Part shown: positions 37,079 through 46,385 of the stretch, piece by piece
How positions within the stretch are numbered: position 1 is the first letter of the stretch
Layout: every line of letters starts with the position of its first letter
Origin: Pseudomonas sp. FP1742
GTDB lineage: Bacteria > Pseudomonadota > Gammaproteobacteria > Pseudomonadales > Pseudomonadaceae
Assembly: GCF_030687145.1 (NCBI RefSeq)
Contig: NZ_CP117460.1
Location: 1,302,001-1,366,000, forward strand
Direction: 5' to 3'
Length of the DNA: 64,000 nt
Position numbers and translations under genes: made by a program
Notes under the pieces: generated by a model
Databases searched by the model: none
Seen by the model: the letters and a program-made list of their open reading frames with translations, nothing else
What the model was told of the DNA's origin: nothing

Positions 37079-37546
37079 ATGACCGCCGTACTCGATACAC
37101 TCGTCGCGGTGCGGCGAACCGCAATGGACCTGCTCGCGCGACGCGAGCACGGTCGAGTCGAGCTGACGCGTAAACTGCGTCAGCGCGGCGCCCCCCCTGA
37201 AATGATCGACACAGCACTCGACCGCTTGACGGAAGAGGGCCTGTTGTCCGAATCCCGTTACCTCGAAAGCTTTGTTTCCTACCGTGCCCGCTCCGGTTAT
37301 GGCCCTTTGCGAATTCGTGAAGAGCTCAGCCAGCGCGGTCTGCAGCGTACTGACATCGAACTTGCCTTGCGCGAGAGTGGTATCGACTGGCAGGAGCAAC
37401 TGGAAGATACCTGGCGGCGCAAATTTTCCGGGCATTTACCGATAGATGCCCGGGAACGTGCCAAACAGGGCAGGTTCCTGAGTTATCGGGGATATTCCAT
37501 GGAAATGATCAGCCGCTTGTTCAGCGGCCGAGGGATGGACGATTGA
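37079..37546 (+). CDS. recX: RecA regulator RecX
   Basis: This 155-residue protein caps RecA filaments and inhibits RecA. It starts 8 bases after the recA stop. [21 protein letters not shown] repeats (three-helix tandem RecX repeats; [20 protein letters not shown], then [20 protein letters not shown]) are present. Ends at a bidirectional terminator. Confidence 0.94.
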   Translation: MTAVLDTLVAVRRTAMDLLARREHGRVELTRKLRQRGAPPEMIDTALDRLTEEGLLSESRYLESFVSYRARSGYGPLRIREELSQRGLQRTDIELALRESGIDWQEQLEDTWRRKFSGHLPIDARERAKQGRFLSYRGYSMEMISRLFSGRGMDD

Positions 37547-37549
37547 CTG

Positions 37550-37582
37550 AAACGGCTCGCTATTTCGATAGCGGGCCGTTTT
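37550..37582. terminator. Bidirectional terminator between recX and LOG gene
   Basis: ACGGCTCGCTAT TTCG ATAGCGGGCCGT followed by seven T; the same hairpin can serve the convergent - strand gene. Confidence 0.85.
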
Positions 37583-37588
37583 TTTGCA

Positions 37589-38707
37589 TCACGTTACCTT
37601 GGACGGTTCCCGTGTGCGTTGTTGCGCCTGGGGTTTGGATTGGGCCCAGTTTTCCGGCAGGTTGATGTAATCCACCAATTCCCGCAAACGGCCATGATCA
37701 CGAGCGTTGAAGGTGAAGGACAATCGCACCAGATGGCTGAACTGCGCTTCGTCGTGCTCCTCGCCACTGTAGGCATGCTGATGGAAATGATCGCTCAGGC
37801 ACAGGTCGGCGAATGCCTCCTGCATGTGTTCAAGCGCTCGGTCGCTGAGCTTGTGGTTCATGCGAATCACGAACTGATGTTTGAGCCAGCGGCTGGAGTG
37901 GAAGTTGCTATAGAACTGGTTGATCTGCTCCACGGCCTCTTCGGCGCTGTAGACCAGGCTCAACAGCTTCATGTCGGTCGGCAGGATGTAGCGATTTTCC
38001 TCCAGTTGATGGTGAATGAAGTCCAGCGCGCCTTGCCAGAACGTGCCGCCTGGTGCATCCAGTAGCACCACGGGCACCAGCGGGCTTTTGCCGGTCTGGA
38101 TCAGGGTCAGCACCTCCAGTGCTTCATCCAGCGTACCGAAACCGCCTGGGCACAGGACCAGCGCATCGGCTTCCTTGACGAAGAACAGCTTGCGGGTAAA
38201 GAAGAAGTGGAAGGACAGCAGGTTGGTGGTGCCGTTGACGGTGGGATTGGCATGTTGCTCGAAGGGCAGGGTGATATTGAATCCCAGGCTGTGTTCCAGG
38301 CCGGCGCCTTCATGGGCCGCCGCCATGATGCCGCCACCGGCACCGGTGATGACCATCAGGTCCGAGCGCGCCAGGGCGGCGCCCAGTTCTCGGGCCAAAC
38401 CATATAACGGGTGTTCTATCGGCGTGCGGGCCGAGCCAAAAACGGTAACTTTGCGCCGTCCCTTGAACTGCTCCAGCACACGGAAAGCGTGCTCGAGTTC
38501 ACGCAGGGTTTGCAGGGTGATCTTGGCATTCCAGCGGTTGTGATCTTCCTGAGCCATGCGCAGCACAGTCAGGATCATGTCGCGGTAAATCGGGATGTTG
38601 GGGCTGTTGGGTGAAACCAGGTTGAGTTGTTCTTCGACCTTGCTGGTGAGGTCGTAGCCGCTTTCTTGAAAATGACGGCTCAGGAGGTCATTCGGTTGGT
38701 AAGGCAT
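37589..38707 (-). CDS. LOG family Rossmann-fold protein
   Basis: This 372-residue protein has the LOG/lysine-decarboxylase-like motifs: ITGAGGGIMAAAHEGA and the diagnostic PGGFGTLDE (PGGxGTxxE). Members hydrolyse nucleoside monophosphates, releasing ribose-5-phosphate, but the extended N- and C-terminal parts here match the larger Pseudomonas PA3615-type group with unknown substrate. Gene order recA-recX-LOG is conserved in the genus. Confidence 0.85.
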   Translation of the reverse strand: MPYQPNDLLSRHFQESGYDLTSKVEEQLNLVSPNSPNIPIYRDMILTVLRMAQEDHNRWNAKITLQTLRELEHAFRVLEQFKGRRKVTVFGSARTPIEHPLYGLARELGAALARSDLMVITGAGGGIMAAAHEGAGLEHSLGFNITLPFEQHANPTVNGTTNLLSFHFFFTRKLFFVKEADALVLCPGGFGTLDEALEVLTLIQTGKSPLVPVVLLDAPGGTFWQGALDFIHHQLEENRYILPTDMKLLSLVYSAEEAVEQINQFYSNFHSSRWLKHQFVIRMNHKLSDRALEHMQEAFADLCLSDHFHQHAYSGEEHDEAQFSHLVRLSFTFNARDHGRLRELVDYINLPENWAQSKPQAQQRTREPSKVT

Positions 38708-39196
38708 TCAACTTCTCCTTCTGCACAGAACCCTCGGCCCGACAAAACAATCGTCGGCGCCGCGACACCCCTTGTGTCGCTGTCTGCCCAAGCCCTTGCC
38801 TGGGCGCTCCACCTGACTCGGTTGCAATCGAGCCATCCATACGGGCTCTGTTTATCCCTTGAATGAAAGAAACGTTCGCACAATAAGACACGCAATGGGC
38901 AGCCCCTTTTCTGCCCTCAAAAAACAACATGAACACTTTGAATTTAGACCCTCGCAACGATTTGCGCTGGTTTGATCATTGCGCCGCAAAGTCTTTCCTG
39001 GCAACCGCTTATTGACGATTTGCAAGGTGCTTTCACCGCTCGTCTGAACGCAAGCCGCCTGTTCTATGCTCTGATTTACTAAGTTACAGGCGTGATACGA
39101 CAACTTTGCGTCGATGACAGGACGCAGCGTTCAAGTCATTCAGGGATTTATCGCGTGATCAACGGCGATCAATGCCGTGCAGGGAGGCGGGAAAGC
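38708..39196. other. Intergenic region, 489 bases, no gene recognised
   Basis: No coding frame of quality on either strand. It should hold the divergent promoters of the LOG gene (-) and the small gene at 39197 (+). The moderate AT content and the short GCGTGATACGAC/GCGTGATCAACGG similarities near 39090 and 39153 are not enough to name a small RNA. Confidence 0.4.
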
Positions 39197-39391
39197 ATGC
39201 CCAGAGTCACTCTGGAAATCGATGCGCAACTGTATCGATTGTTGAAAGCTTCGGCCGAGACCCATCATTTGAGTCTCGAAGAGGAGTGCTGCCGACGCCT
39301 GGAGGGCGGGGAGCGGCGTTCGCGCTACTTGCAGGCGCTGCTGGCGGAGCTGCGCGCCGAGGATGAACAGCGGCGCGCTACTTCCCGATAA
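39197..39391 (+). CDS. Small conserved protein, ribbon-helix-helix-like
   Basis: This 64-residue protein starts MPRVTLEIDAQLYRLLKASA, followed by HHLSLEEECCRRLEGGERRS. The pattern of a first beta-strand, then two helices, resembles Arc/MetJ or antitoxin-type RHH DNA-binding proteins, but no toxin is adjacent. Start follows GGGAGGCGGGAAAGC. It is convergent with, and touches, the next gene. Function not known. Confidence 0.7.
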   Translation: MPRVTLEIDAQLYRLLKASAETHHLSLEEECCRRLEGGERRSRYLQALLAELRAEDEQRRATSR

Positions 39392-39817
39392 TTACTTCTT
39401 CTTCGCTGGGGTCTCTTTCGGGCAGTCCGATTCCTGGAAGCTTGCGGAGCCGATCGGGCGGTTGGTTTTCACTTCGGTGAAGTCATAACGCATGATCGCG
39501 CCCTTGGCCATCAGCTTGCGGAACCCTGGGTTTCTGCATACGGAGGCGCCAAGCTGGAAGTACACGGCTTTCGGATCGGCGCGCATCTGTTGGGCATGGC
39601 TGCTTTGAACGCTCAGATGGTTGATCAGCTCTTTGCCTTCGACCGTATAACCCTGATCGAGAATGTCTTCGTTGATCGCTCGTGGAGTGCCAACGCTGCT
39701 TTGCACGGCGACGTTTCGCAGCTCTCTGTTCAGATTCTGCTCACTCAAGGACGCAGCCTGAGCACTGAAGGACGACGCCAGCAAAACGGCAGCGGTGGGA
39801 ACGATAAGGCGCAGCAT
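39392..39817 (-). CDS. PA3611-like secreted quorum-sensing-regulated virulence factor family protein
   Basis: This 141-residue protein has a clean Sec signal peptide (MLRLIVPTAAVLLASSFSAQ, cleavage after SAQA). The mature part contains two Cys (SVCRNPGF and ESDCPKETP) likely to form a disulfide, and a Lys-rich tail. It matches the PA3611 family, whose structure is known but whose function is not. ATG follows CAGGAGAGTTTC. Confidence 0.85.
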   Translation of the reverse strand: MLRLIVPTAAVLLASSFSAQAASLSEQNLNRELRNVAVQSSVGTPRAINEDILDQGYTVEGKELINHLSVQSSHAQQMRADPKAVYFQLGASVCRNPGFRKLMAKGAIMRYDFTEVKTNRPIGSASFQESDCPKETPAKKK

Positions 39818-40006
39818 GAAACTCTCCTGGTTCAGTGACTGGTGGTTCGACCAACCACGTGACGGTGCGTTCAGTGGCGGCGAATTATAAGGGCAGTGGC
39901 CTGGACGGTACAGGCTTGCGCCGACCGCTCTGGTAAACTGCCGGCACTTTTTGCCTTGCCGAGTGTTTTTTGTGTCGATTTTCCTTAGCCGTCGGCGTTG
40001 CCTGCG

Positions 40007-40765
40007 ATGAGTCAAACCCCCGCACACTTTGCGAAGAATGCCGTAGCCCGTTTGCGCGATGAGCGCGAAGAGGCGGGCATCAAGCCTATTCAGGCCCGTG
40101 GCTGGCGTGCGCCGCGTTGTCGGGCCTGTCGCGTGATCGAGAGCCACTGTCTGTGCGCCTGGCGCCCGCAGGTCGAAACCCGCAGCGGCGTGTGCCTGAT
40201 CATGACCAACAAAGAAGTGTTCAAACCAAGCAACACCGGTTGGCTGATTGCCGATGTGGTGCGCGACAACCATGCGTTCATCTGGTCGCGCACTGAGGTC
40301 GATGAACAACTGCTGGCGCTGTTGGCCGACCCGCAATGGCAACCGTACCTGGTGTTTCCGGGCGAATATGTCGAACCCGAGCGAGTTACCCACAGCGTCG
40401 AGGTCGATAGCACCAAGCGCCCGCTGTTCATTCTGCTGGACGCCACCTGGACCGAAGCCCGGAAGATTTTCCGTAAGAGCCCATATTTTGATGCATTACC
40501 GATTCTGAGCCTGCTCCCCGAGAAGCTTTCGCGGTACCGATTGCGCAGATCCACCCGTAGCGAGCACTTGTGCACGGCCGAAGTGGCGGCGCTGTGCCTC
40601 GATCTTGCCGGTGATACAGACGCCGCCTCGGCCCTGGACGCTTATTTCGATGTGTTCAGCCAGCATTACCTGGATGCTAAACATCAGCTGGATATGAATG
40701 TCGAGACACCGGCCCACGCCGAGCTGATGCCCTTTGTACAGCACGCGGTGCCCGCCATCTGCTGA
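40007..40765 (+). CDS. DTW domain tRNA-uridine aminocarboxypropyltransferase
   Basis: This 252-residue enzyme transfers the aminocarboxypropyl group from SAM to tRNA uridine (acp3U). The N-terminal Cys cluster CRACRVIESHCLC and the DTW-type core ILLDATWTEARKIFRKSPYF (DATW) are diagnostic, with LRRSTRSEHLCTAEVAAL near the end. ATG at 40007 preferred to a TTG three codons earlier. TapT-like, but not tested which position it modifies. Confidence 0.88.
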   Translation: MSQTPAHFAKNAVARLRDEREEAGIKPIQARGWRAPRCRACRVIESHCLCAWRPQVETRSGVCLIMTNKEVFKPSNTGWLIADVVRDNHAFIWSRTEVDEQLLALLADPQWQPYLVFPGEYVEPERVTHSVEVDSTKRPLFILLDATWTEARKIFRKSPYFDALPILSLLPEKLSRYRLRRSTRSEHLCTAEVAALCLDLAGDTDAASALDAYFDVFSQHYLDAKHQLDMNVETPAHAELMPFVQHAVPAIC

Positions 40766-41004
40766 ACGTCGCCCATACTGCAAGGGAGGAGAGGTGCTGG
40801 CAGCTTGACCACCCCGGCTTCGCTGGGCATGCTTGGCGCCGATTAGGGCGCGGCCAAGGTTTGATACGCCGTATTTCTTACGTGAAAGCCACGTGATTGG
40901 CGTTGAACGTGCCCTGTTGGTGCTGCTGCGTGGCTGCACCTCGAGTTGTTTTGGCGAGGCCTGAATGCATCGGGCATCCCACAAAAAACAGGATCATTTG
41001 AAAA

Positions 41005-41655
41005 ATGGCCACATACGAAATCCTGATTGCCGATGACCACCCTCTTTTTCGTAGTGCCCTGCATCAAGCGTTGACCCTGGGCCTGGGCCCGGATGTCCGT
41101 CTGGTGGAAGTGGCGAGCATTGCCGAGCTGGAAAGCCGTCTGACCGAAAAGGCCGATTGGGACCTGGTGTTGCTGGACCTGAACATGCCGGGGGCTTACG
41201 GTTTTTCCGGGCTGGTGCTGTTGCGCGGTCAGTACCCGCAGATTCCAGTGGTGATGGTGTCGGCGCAGGAAGAAGCGTCGATCATGGTGAAGTCCCGTGA
41301 GTTCGGCGCCAGCGGTTTCATTCCCAAGTCCAGTGACTTGAGCGTTATTCAGAAAGCCGTGCGCGCAGTGCTCGATGGTGATGTCTTCTGGCCGCCCCAG
41401 GCCTTCGAAGCCGTCAGCGTTTCCGACGAAGCCAAGGCGGCCAGCGAAGGCCTGGCCAGCCTGACGCCCCAGCAGTTCCGGGTGTTGACCATGGTCTGTG
41501 AAGGTTTGCTGAACAAGCAGATCGCTTATGAATTGAGCGTTTCCGAAGCGACGATCAAGGCCCACGTCACGGCGATTTTCCGTAAGCTGAATGTACGCAC
41601 CCGCACTCAGGCGGCGCTGCTCTTGCAACAACTTGAGTCAATTTCGAGCCACTAA
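41005..41655 (+). CDS. erdR: Response regulator ErdR
   Basis: This 216-residue NarL/LuxR-type regulator has a receiver domain (EILIADDHPLFRSALHQALT, phospho-acceptor Asp in LVLLDLNMPG) and a C-terminal helix-turn-helix (LTPQQFRVLTMVCEGLLNKQ). In P. aeruginosa and P. putida, ErdR controls ethanol oxidation and acetyl-CoA synthetase genes. Neighbouring dgkA matches the PA3604-PA3603 order. Confidence 0.88.
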   Translation: MATYEILIADDHPLFRSALHQALTLGLGPDVRLVEVASIAELESRLTEKADWDLVLLDLNMPGAYGFSGLVLLRGQYPQIPVVMVSAQEEASIMVKSREFGASGFIPKSSDLSVIQKAVRAVLDGDVFWPPQAFEAVSVSDEAKAASEGLASLTPQQFRVLTMVCEGLLNKQIAYELSVSEATIKAHVTAIFRKLNVRTRTQAALLLQQLESISSH

Positions 41656-41730
41656 GGCGTTACATGTTCACGCTTTTTTGACCTTGCTTGATCTAGCTTT
41701 CCCACTCCTTTTTGGTCAGTTGCTTACTCT

Positions 41731-42093
41731 ATGTCACCTTTCAAAGGCCAGACCGGCCTAAAACGCATCCTCAACGCCTCCGGCTACTCCCTGGACGGTC
41801 TGCGCGCGGCCTTCACCGGTGAGGCGGCCTTTCGGCAACTGGTGTTGCTCAATGCCGTCCTGATTCCGCTGTCGTTCTTCCTGAACGTCAGTCGTGTCGA
41901 GCAGGCGCTGTTGATTGCAGTCTGCCTGTTGGCGCTGATCGTCGAATTGCTCAACTCGGCGGTGGAAGCGGCCATCGACCGCATTTCCCTGGAATTGCAC
42001 CCACTGTCCAAGAACGCCAAGGACATGGGCAGCGCCGCTCAACTCGTAGCGTTGAGCATGATCGCACTGGTGTGGGCGGTGATCCTGCTTTAA
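41731..42093 (+). CDS. dgkA: Diacylglycerol kinase
   Basis: This 120-residue inner-membrane enzyme phosphorylates diacylglycerol. Three membrane segments are present, and the catalytic motif region LIVELLNSAVEAAIDRISLE and NAKDMGSAAQLVAL is intact. Its stop overlaps the convergent finR stop by four bases. Confidence 0.95.
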   Translation: MSPFKGQTGLKRILNASGYSLDGLRAAFTGEAAFRQLVLLNAVLIPLSFFLNVSRVEQALLIAVCLLALIVELLNSAVEAAIDRISLELHPLSKNAKDMGSAAQLVALSMIALVWAVILL

Positions 42094-43016
42094 GCGATGT
42101 TGGGCAGAACGATCTCGTCGCTGCGCTGAACCCCGGCGGTGAAGGCGCGGCACAGTTCGAGGAACTCGCGCATCGCCGAGGTCTGATATTTCTGTTTGTG
42201 CCAGATGAAATAGAACTGCCGCGCCAGATCCAGGTCCGGTGTTTCCACCGGCACCAGGCTGCCGCGGCGGAACGCATCGCGCAGCGCCAGGCGCGAAATG
42301 CAGCCAATCCCCAAACCTGATTCCACCGCGCGCTTGATCGCTTCGGTGTGTTCCAGTTCCAGGCGAATGTTCAGCGCGCAGCGGTGGTGACGCATGGCCT
42401 GGTCAAAGGTCAGCCGCGTGCCCGAGCCTTGTTCTCGGAGAATCCACGCCTCATGACTCAGCTCCTCCATGGTGGCAATACCGCGTTGAGCCAGCGGATG
42501 CTGGGGCGCGCAGAACACCACCAGTTCATCTTCGACCCAACTCTGCACTTCGATGTCCGGATGGCTGCAGTCGCCTTCGATTAGACCCAGATCAATTTCA
42601 TAGTGAGCCACTTGTTGCACGATGTTGGCGGTGTTCTGGACGTGCAGCTTCACCTGGCTTTCCGGATGGCGCTGCATGAAGCTGCCGATCAGCAGCGTTG
42701 CCAGGTAATTGCCGATGGTCAGGGTCGCGCCGACCGCCAGGGAGCCGAAACCGGATTTGCCATTGAGCAAGTCTTCGATTTCCTTGGCCTGATCGAGCAG
42801 GGCCACCGCTTGCGGCAACAGCTGTTTGCCGAGGGCGTTGAGGCTCAGCCGTTTGCCGGCGCGATCGAACAGTTGACAGCTGCACTGACGCTCCAGCTCG
42901 GTGATCGAGGTGCTCGCCGCCGATTGTGAGAGGTTGAGCGTCAATGCAGCACGGGATACGCTTTCCTGCTGGGCGACGGCGACGAATACTTGAAGTTGAC
43001 GGAGAGTAAATCGCAT
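42090..43016 (-). CDS. finR: LysR-type regulator FinR
   Basis: This 308-residue regulator has an N-terminal winged HTH (MRFTLRQLQVFVAVAQQESV, SQSAASTSITELERQ) and a C-terminal LysR effector domain. It is divergent from fpr with 122 bases between, as in P. putida where FinR activates fprA under oxidative and sulfite stress. Start at 43016 gives the typical MRFTLRQ beginning. Confidence 0.9.
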   Translation of the reverse strand: MRFTLRQLQVFVAVAQQESVSRAALTLNLSQSAASTSITELERQCSCQLFDRAGKRLSLNALGKQLLPQAVALLDQAKEIEDLLNGKSGFGSLAVGATLTIGNYLATLLIGSFMQRHPESQVKLHVQNTANIVQQVAHYEIDLGLIEGDCSHPDIEVQSWVEDELVVFCAPQHPLAQRGIATMEELSHEAWILREQGSGTRLTFDQAMRHHRCALNIRLELEHTEAIKRAVESGLGIGCISRLALRDAFRRGSLVPVETPDLDLARQFYFIWHKQKYQTSAMREFLELCRAFTAGVQRSDEIVLPNIA

Positions 43017-43138
43017 ATCGATATAACCGATAACCCTTATCTTAATAATCCATTTAACAGATATTGTCGCTGCCATTAGAATGCGATGCAATTGTGCATA
43101 TCATTGGCGCAGGCAAAATCTCCAGGAGTCCCACGTAC

Positions 43139-43918
43139 ATGAGCAACATGAACCACGAGCGTGTCCTCAGTGTTCATCACTGGAACGACACTCTGTTCAG
43201 CTTCAAGTGCACCCGCGATCCGGGCCTGCGCTTCGAGAACGGTCAGTTCGTGATGATCGGCCTGCAACAGCCCAACGGCCGGCCGCTCATGCGCGCTTAC
43301 TCGATTGCCAGCCCGAACTGGGAAGAGCATCTCGAGTTTTTCAGCATCAAAGTGCCTGATGGCCCGCTGACTTCCCAGTTGCAGCATCTGAAGGAAGGCG
43401 ACGAGATCATCATCAGCAAGAAGCCTACCGGCACCCTGGTGCTGGATGACTTGAAGCCTGGCAAGCATTTGTACCTGCTCAGCACCGGCACCGGTCTGGC
43501 GCCGTTCATGAGCGTCATCCAGGACCCGGAAACCTACGAGCGTTTCGAAAAGGTGATCCTGTGCCACGGCGTGCGTTACGTCAACGAAGTCGCTTACCGC
43601 GAATTCATCACCGAGCACCTGCCGCAGAACGAGTTCTTCGGTGAGGCCCTGCGTGACAAGTTGATCTACTACCCGACCGTGACCCGCGAGCCGTTCGAGA
43701 ACGAAGGCCGCCTGACCGACCTGATGCGCAGTGGCAAGCTGTTCAGCGATATCGGCCTGCCGCCGATCAACCCGCAGGACGACCGCGCCATGTTGTGCGG
43801 CAGCCCGAGCATGCTCGACGAGACCAGCGAAGTGTTGAACAGCTTCGGCCTGACCGTTTCGCCGCGGATGCGCGAGCCGGGTGATTACCTGATCGAGCGG
43901 GCGTTCGTCGAGAAGTAA
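43139..43918 (+). CDS. fpr: Ferredoxin--NADP+ reductase
   Basis: This 259-residue FAD enzyme moves electrons between NADPH and ferredoxin/flavodoxin, probably with FdxA-type partners. FAD-binding RAYSIASP, the NADP-binding LSTGTGLAPFMSVIQ and the C-terminal MREPGDYLIERAFVEK are normal. ATG follows CCAGGAGTCCCACGTAC. Confidence 0.96.
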   Translation: MSNMNHERVLSVHHWNDTLFSFKCTRDPGLRFENGQFVMIGLQQPNGRPLMRAYSIASPNWEEHLEFFSIKVPDGPLTSQLQHLKEGDEIIISKKPTGTLVLDDLKPGKHLYLLSTGTGLAPFMSVIQDPETYERFEKVILCHGVRYVNEVAYREFITEHLPQNEFFGEALRDKLIYYPTVTREPFENEGRLTDLMRSGKLFSDIGLPPINPQDDRAMLCGSPSMLDETSEVLNSFGLTVSPRMREPGDYLIERAFVEK

Positions 43919-43933
43919 GCACACCGCATCACT

Positions 43934-43974
43934 GAAAAGCCCCCATTGCCTGTGCAGGCAATGGGGGCTTTTTT
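43934..43974. terminator. Terminator after fpr
   Basis: AAAAGCCCCCATTGCC TGTG GGCAATGGGGGCTTTT plus T; a long, nearly perfect stem (43936-43971) usable on both strands, shared with trmO. Confidence 0.92.
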
Positions 43975-43991
43975 ATGCCCGACGCAATCGC

Positions 43992-44693
43992 CTACGCGTT
44001 GGACACGGGGATGACTTCGAGAACGCGGATAAGCCCGGCTTCCGGGTAATGCCAGCGCACATCCAGATCCCAGAACTGCGCGCCGTATTCGCGCTCAGGC
44101 GTAGGAATCTGGTACGCCGGGCGTGGGTCTTGTGCCAGGCATTGCTCGATCAACTCGACCAGGGGCTCGCCAAGCCGCTGAGCGTGGCCATGGGCCTGTT
44201 GCAGGGCTGAGTCCATCCACTGCACGGGAATCAGCAGCGGCGGGGCGCTGGCGATGCTGTTGGACGCCGTGTCGATGATGTCGGCGTAGGGTACGTAGGG
44301 TTTGATGTCGAGAACCGGGGTGCCGTCCAGCAGGTCGATACCGGAAATCCACAGCCGATTGGCTTCGACCTTGTCCAGCTTGACCACTGATTGACCGATG
44401 CCATTGGGACGATGTGTCGCGCGGGTGGCGAACACGCCCATGGATTTGTTGCCGCCCAGGCGCGGCGGGCGGACTTTGAGGCGTGGCTTTTCTTCAAGGG
44501 CCTGGTGGAACAGGAATAGCAGCCACACATGGCTGACCTGCTCCAGCCCTTGCACCGCATCACCCTGATCGAACGGCGCCACCAGTTCCAGCACGCCCCG
44601 AGCGGCCGGGGCCAGTTGTGGCTGGCGCGGGATGGCGAACTTCTCCTTGAAGCAGGAGCGCACGAAGCCGATGGGGGAAACGCTGTAGGTCAT
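43992..44693 (-). CDS. trmO: tRNA (N6-threonylcarbamoyladenosine(37)-N6)-methyltransferase TrmO
   Basis: This 233-residue protein belongs to the TsaA/TrmO family, which methylates t6A37 of tRNA-Thr. Conserved: SPIGFVRSCFKEKFAIPRQP, VWLLFLFH, RLGGNKSMGVFATRATHRPN and DIKPYVPYAD. Start at 44693 (MTYSVSPIG) is typical; an ATG 33 bases upstream is also possible. A REP pair lies just upstream. Confidence 0.92.
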   Translation of the reverse strand: MTYSVSPIGFVRSCFKEKFAIPRQPQLAPAARGVLELVAPFDQGDAVQGLEQVSHVWLLFLFHQALEEKPRLKVRPPRLGGNKSMGVFATRATHRPNGIGQSVVKLDKVEANRLWISGIDLLDGTPVLDIKPYVPYADIIDTASNSIASAPPLLIPVQWMDSALQQAHGHAQRLGEPLVELIEQCLAQDPRPAYQIPTPEREYGAQFWDLDVRWHYPEAGLIRVLEVIPVSNA

Positions 44694-44771
44694 GGTCTGG
44701 GTCGAGGCGGGGATGTGGGCGGGCATGATAACCCGATCGGCCCTTGGGTCGGTGGTGACTGACAGATCGCC

Positions 44772-44861
44772 TTCGCGAGCAAGCCCGCTCCCACAGGGTT
44801 CTCGAGTGAACACAAATGTTGTGGATGGCATAAAACCTGTGGGAGCGGGCTTGCTCGCGAA
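44772..44861. repeat. REP pair (tail-to-tail) between trmO and the rhlG-like gene
   Basis: TTCGCGAGCAAGCCCGCTCC (44772-44795) and the inverse TGTGGGAGCGGGCTTGCTCG (44838-44861), in opposite order to the tailocin REPINs. Confidence 0.9.
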
Positions 44862-44875
44862 GGCCGCACCGCGGA

Positions 44876-45646
44876 TCAGAGGCTGAACCCACCATCCAAA
44901 GGAATGACATTCCCGGTCATATACGCCCCGGCCGTACTCGCCAGGCTGATCGCCAGCGCCGCCATTTCTTCCTCCCGGCCCCAGCGCTTCATCGGAATCA
45001 ACGCCGTGTCTTCGGCCAGCGCCTGTTCATCGTTGCCAATGTGCTGAGTCATCTTGCTCGGGAAGCGCCCCGGGGCAATCACGTTGACGTTGATGTGCTG
45101 GCTCACCAGTTCCCGCGCCAGAATCCGCGACAGTTGGTGCAGGGCGGCTTTGCTCGGGCCATAGGCATACGCCTGTTCGCCGAAGGACGAAATCCCGGCC
45201 ACCGAACCGATGTTGATGATCCGTGCCGGATTCGCCGGCGAACCGGCCTTGCGCAGCAGCGGCAGACATTGCTGGATGCAGTTGAACACCGAGGTCACGT
45301 TGAGTTGCATGACTTTTTCCCAGCCCTTGACCGGGTAACTCTCCAGCGGCGCACCCCAGGTGGTGCCGGCGTTGTTTACCAGAATATCCAGCTGGTCGAT
45401 CTGTTCGCTCAAGTGCGCAGCCAGCTGCTGAACGCCTTCTTCATGCGCCAGGTTGGCGGCCACGGCATGGCAAACCCCGAAAGCACTCAGTTCATCGGCT
45501 GTTTGCTGGCAGGCTTCGGCGTCCCGGGCGCATACGTACACGGTGGCGCCGGCCTCCACGTAGGCCTTGGCGATCATTTTGCCGATACCGCGGGTGCCGC
45601 CGGTCACCAGAGCGGTGCGGCCTTGCAGGGAGAAGTAGGGATGCAT
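44876..45646 (-). CDS. RhlG-like short-chain dehydrogenase/reductase
   Basis: This 256-residue NADPH-dependent reductase has the SDR Rossmann motif TGGTRGIGK, NNAG and the catalytic YGPSKAALHQLSR (Tyr-x-x-x-Lys). MHPYFSLQGRTALVTGG at the N-terminus and GNVIPLDGGFSL at the end resemble P. aeruginosa RhlG. RhlG acts on beta-ketoacyl substrates, but rhamnolipid genes are not evident here, so its substrate is open. Confidence 0.85.
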   Translation of the reverse strand: MHPYFSLQGRTALVTGGTRGIGKMIAKAYVEAGATVYVCARDAEACQQTADELSAFGVCHAVAANLAHEEGVQQLAAHLSEQIDQLDILVNNAGTTWGAPLESYPVKGWEKVMQLNVTSVFNCIQQCLPLLRKAGSPANPARIINIGSVAGISSFGEQAYAYGPSKAALHQLSRILARELVSQHINVNVIAPGRFPSKMTQHIGNDEQALAEDTALIPMKRWGREEEMAALAISLASTAGAYMTGNVIPLDGGFSL

Positions 45647-45757
45647 GGCGAGTCCTGAGAGCTGAGGGTCAATACACCCTAGTCTTCAGCCGCCGGAAGC
45701 GGAGCCACTATTTTTGCGCGGAATGAACATCTATACAGATTGGGCTGCGACCGCTCT

Positions 45758-45823
45758 TGCAGGAGCCGGCTTGCTGGCGATGGCGTTCTCAAGATCGCCA
45801 TCGCCAGCAAGCCGGCTCCTACA
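45758..45823. repeat. REP element pair of a second type
   Basis: TGCAGGAGCCGGCTTGCTGGCGA and its inverse (TCGCCAGCAAGCCGGCTCCTACA) enclose a short centre; related in layout to, but different in sequence from, the GTGGGAGC type. Confidence 0.88.
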
Positions 45824-45839
45824 GGGCGCGCGGCGCGAT

Positions 45840-46310
45840 TTACTGCGGACGCACGCGCAGGGTCAGGCCCTTGAGGAAGTTGCGCAGCAACTGGTCGCCG
45901 CACGGGCGGTAGTTGGTGTGGCCGAATTTGCGGAACAGCGCGCTCAGCTCAGGTTTGGACACCGGGAACTCGGCGGCCTTGAGGATGGCGTGCATGTCGT
46001 CTTCCTTCAGTTCGAAGGCGACGCGCAATTTCTTCAGGATGATGTTGTTGGTGACCGGCACTTCGATCGGCTGCGGTGGACGGCTTTCGTCCTTGCCACG
46101 CTTGAAGATCACTAGGCCGTCGAGGAAATGCGCCATGACTTCGTCCGGGCAACGTACGAAACCTTCCTCGTCTTCTTCTTTCTTGTCGAGGTACGTCACC
46201 AGGTCTTCCAGCGTGACGTCCATGCCGCCGAGCTTGATGATCTCGATGACTTTCTTGTCGCTGATGTCGAGCATGTAGCGCACGCTGCGCAGTACGTCGT
46301 TATGAATCAT
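45840..46310 (-). CDS. DUF1456 family protein (YehS-like)
   Basis: This 156-residue protein consists of two similar halves, each with the pattern NDVLRSVRYMLDISDKKVIE and NNIILKKLRVAFELKEDDMH, as in the duplicated DUF1456 domain. No catalytic residues are evident. Function unknown. Start at 46310 (MIHNDVLRS) is typical. Confidence 0.9.
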   Translation of the reverse strand: MIHNDVLRSVRYMLDISDKKVIEIIKLGGMDVTLEDLVTYLDKKEEDEEGFVRCPDEVMAHFLDGLVIFKRGKDESRPPQPIEVPVTNNIILKKLRVAFELKEDDMHAILKAAEFPVSKPELSALFRKFGHTNYRPCGDQLLRNFLKGLTLRVRPQ

Positions 46311-46385
46311 GTGTGCAGTCCTGATATTTCGCTGTGGGCTCCGCATGAAGCTGCGGCGCCGAAATGTATGGCGGCGGGAAAAGCC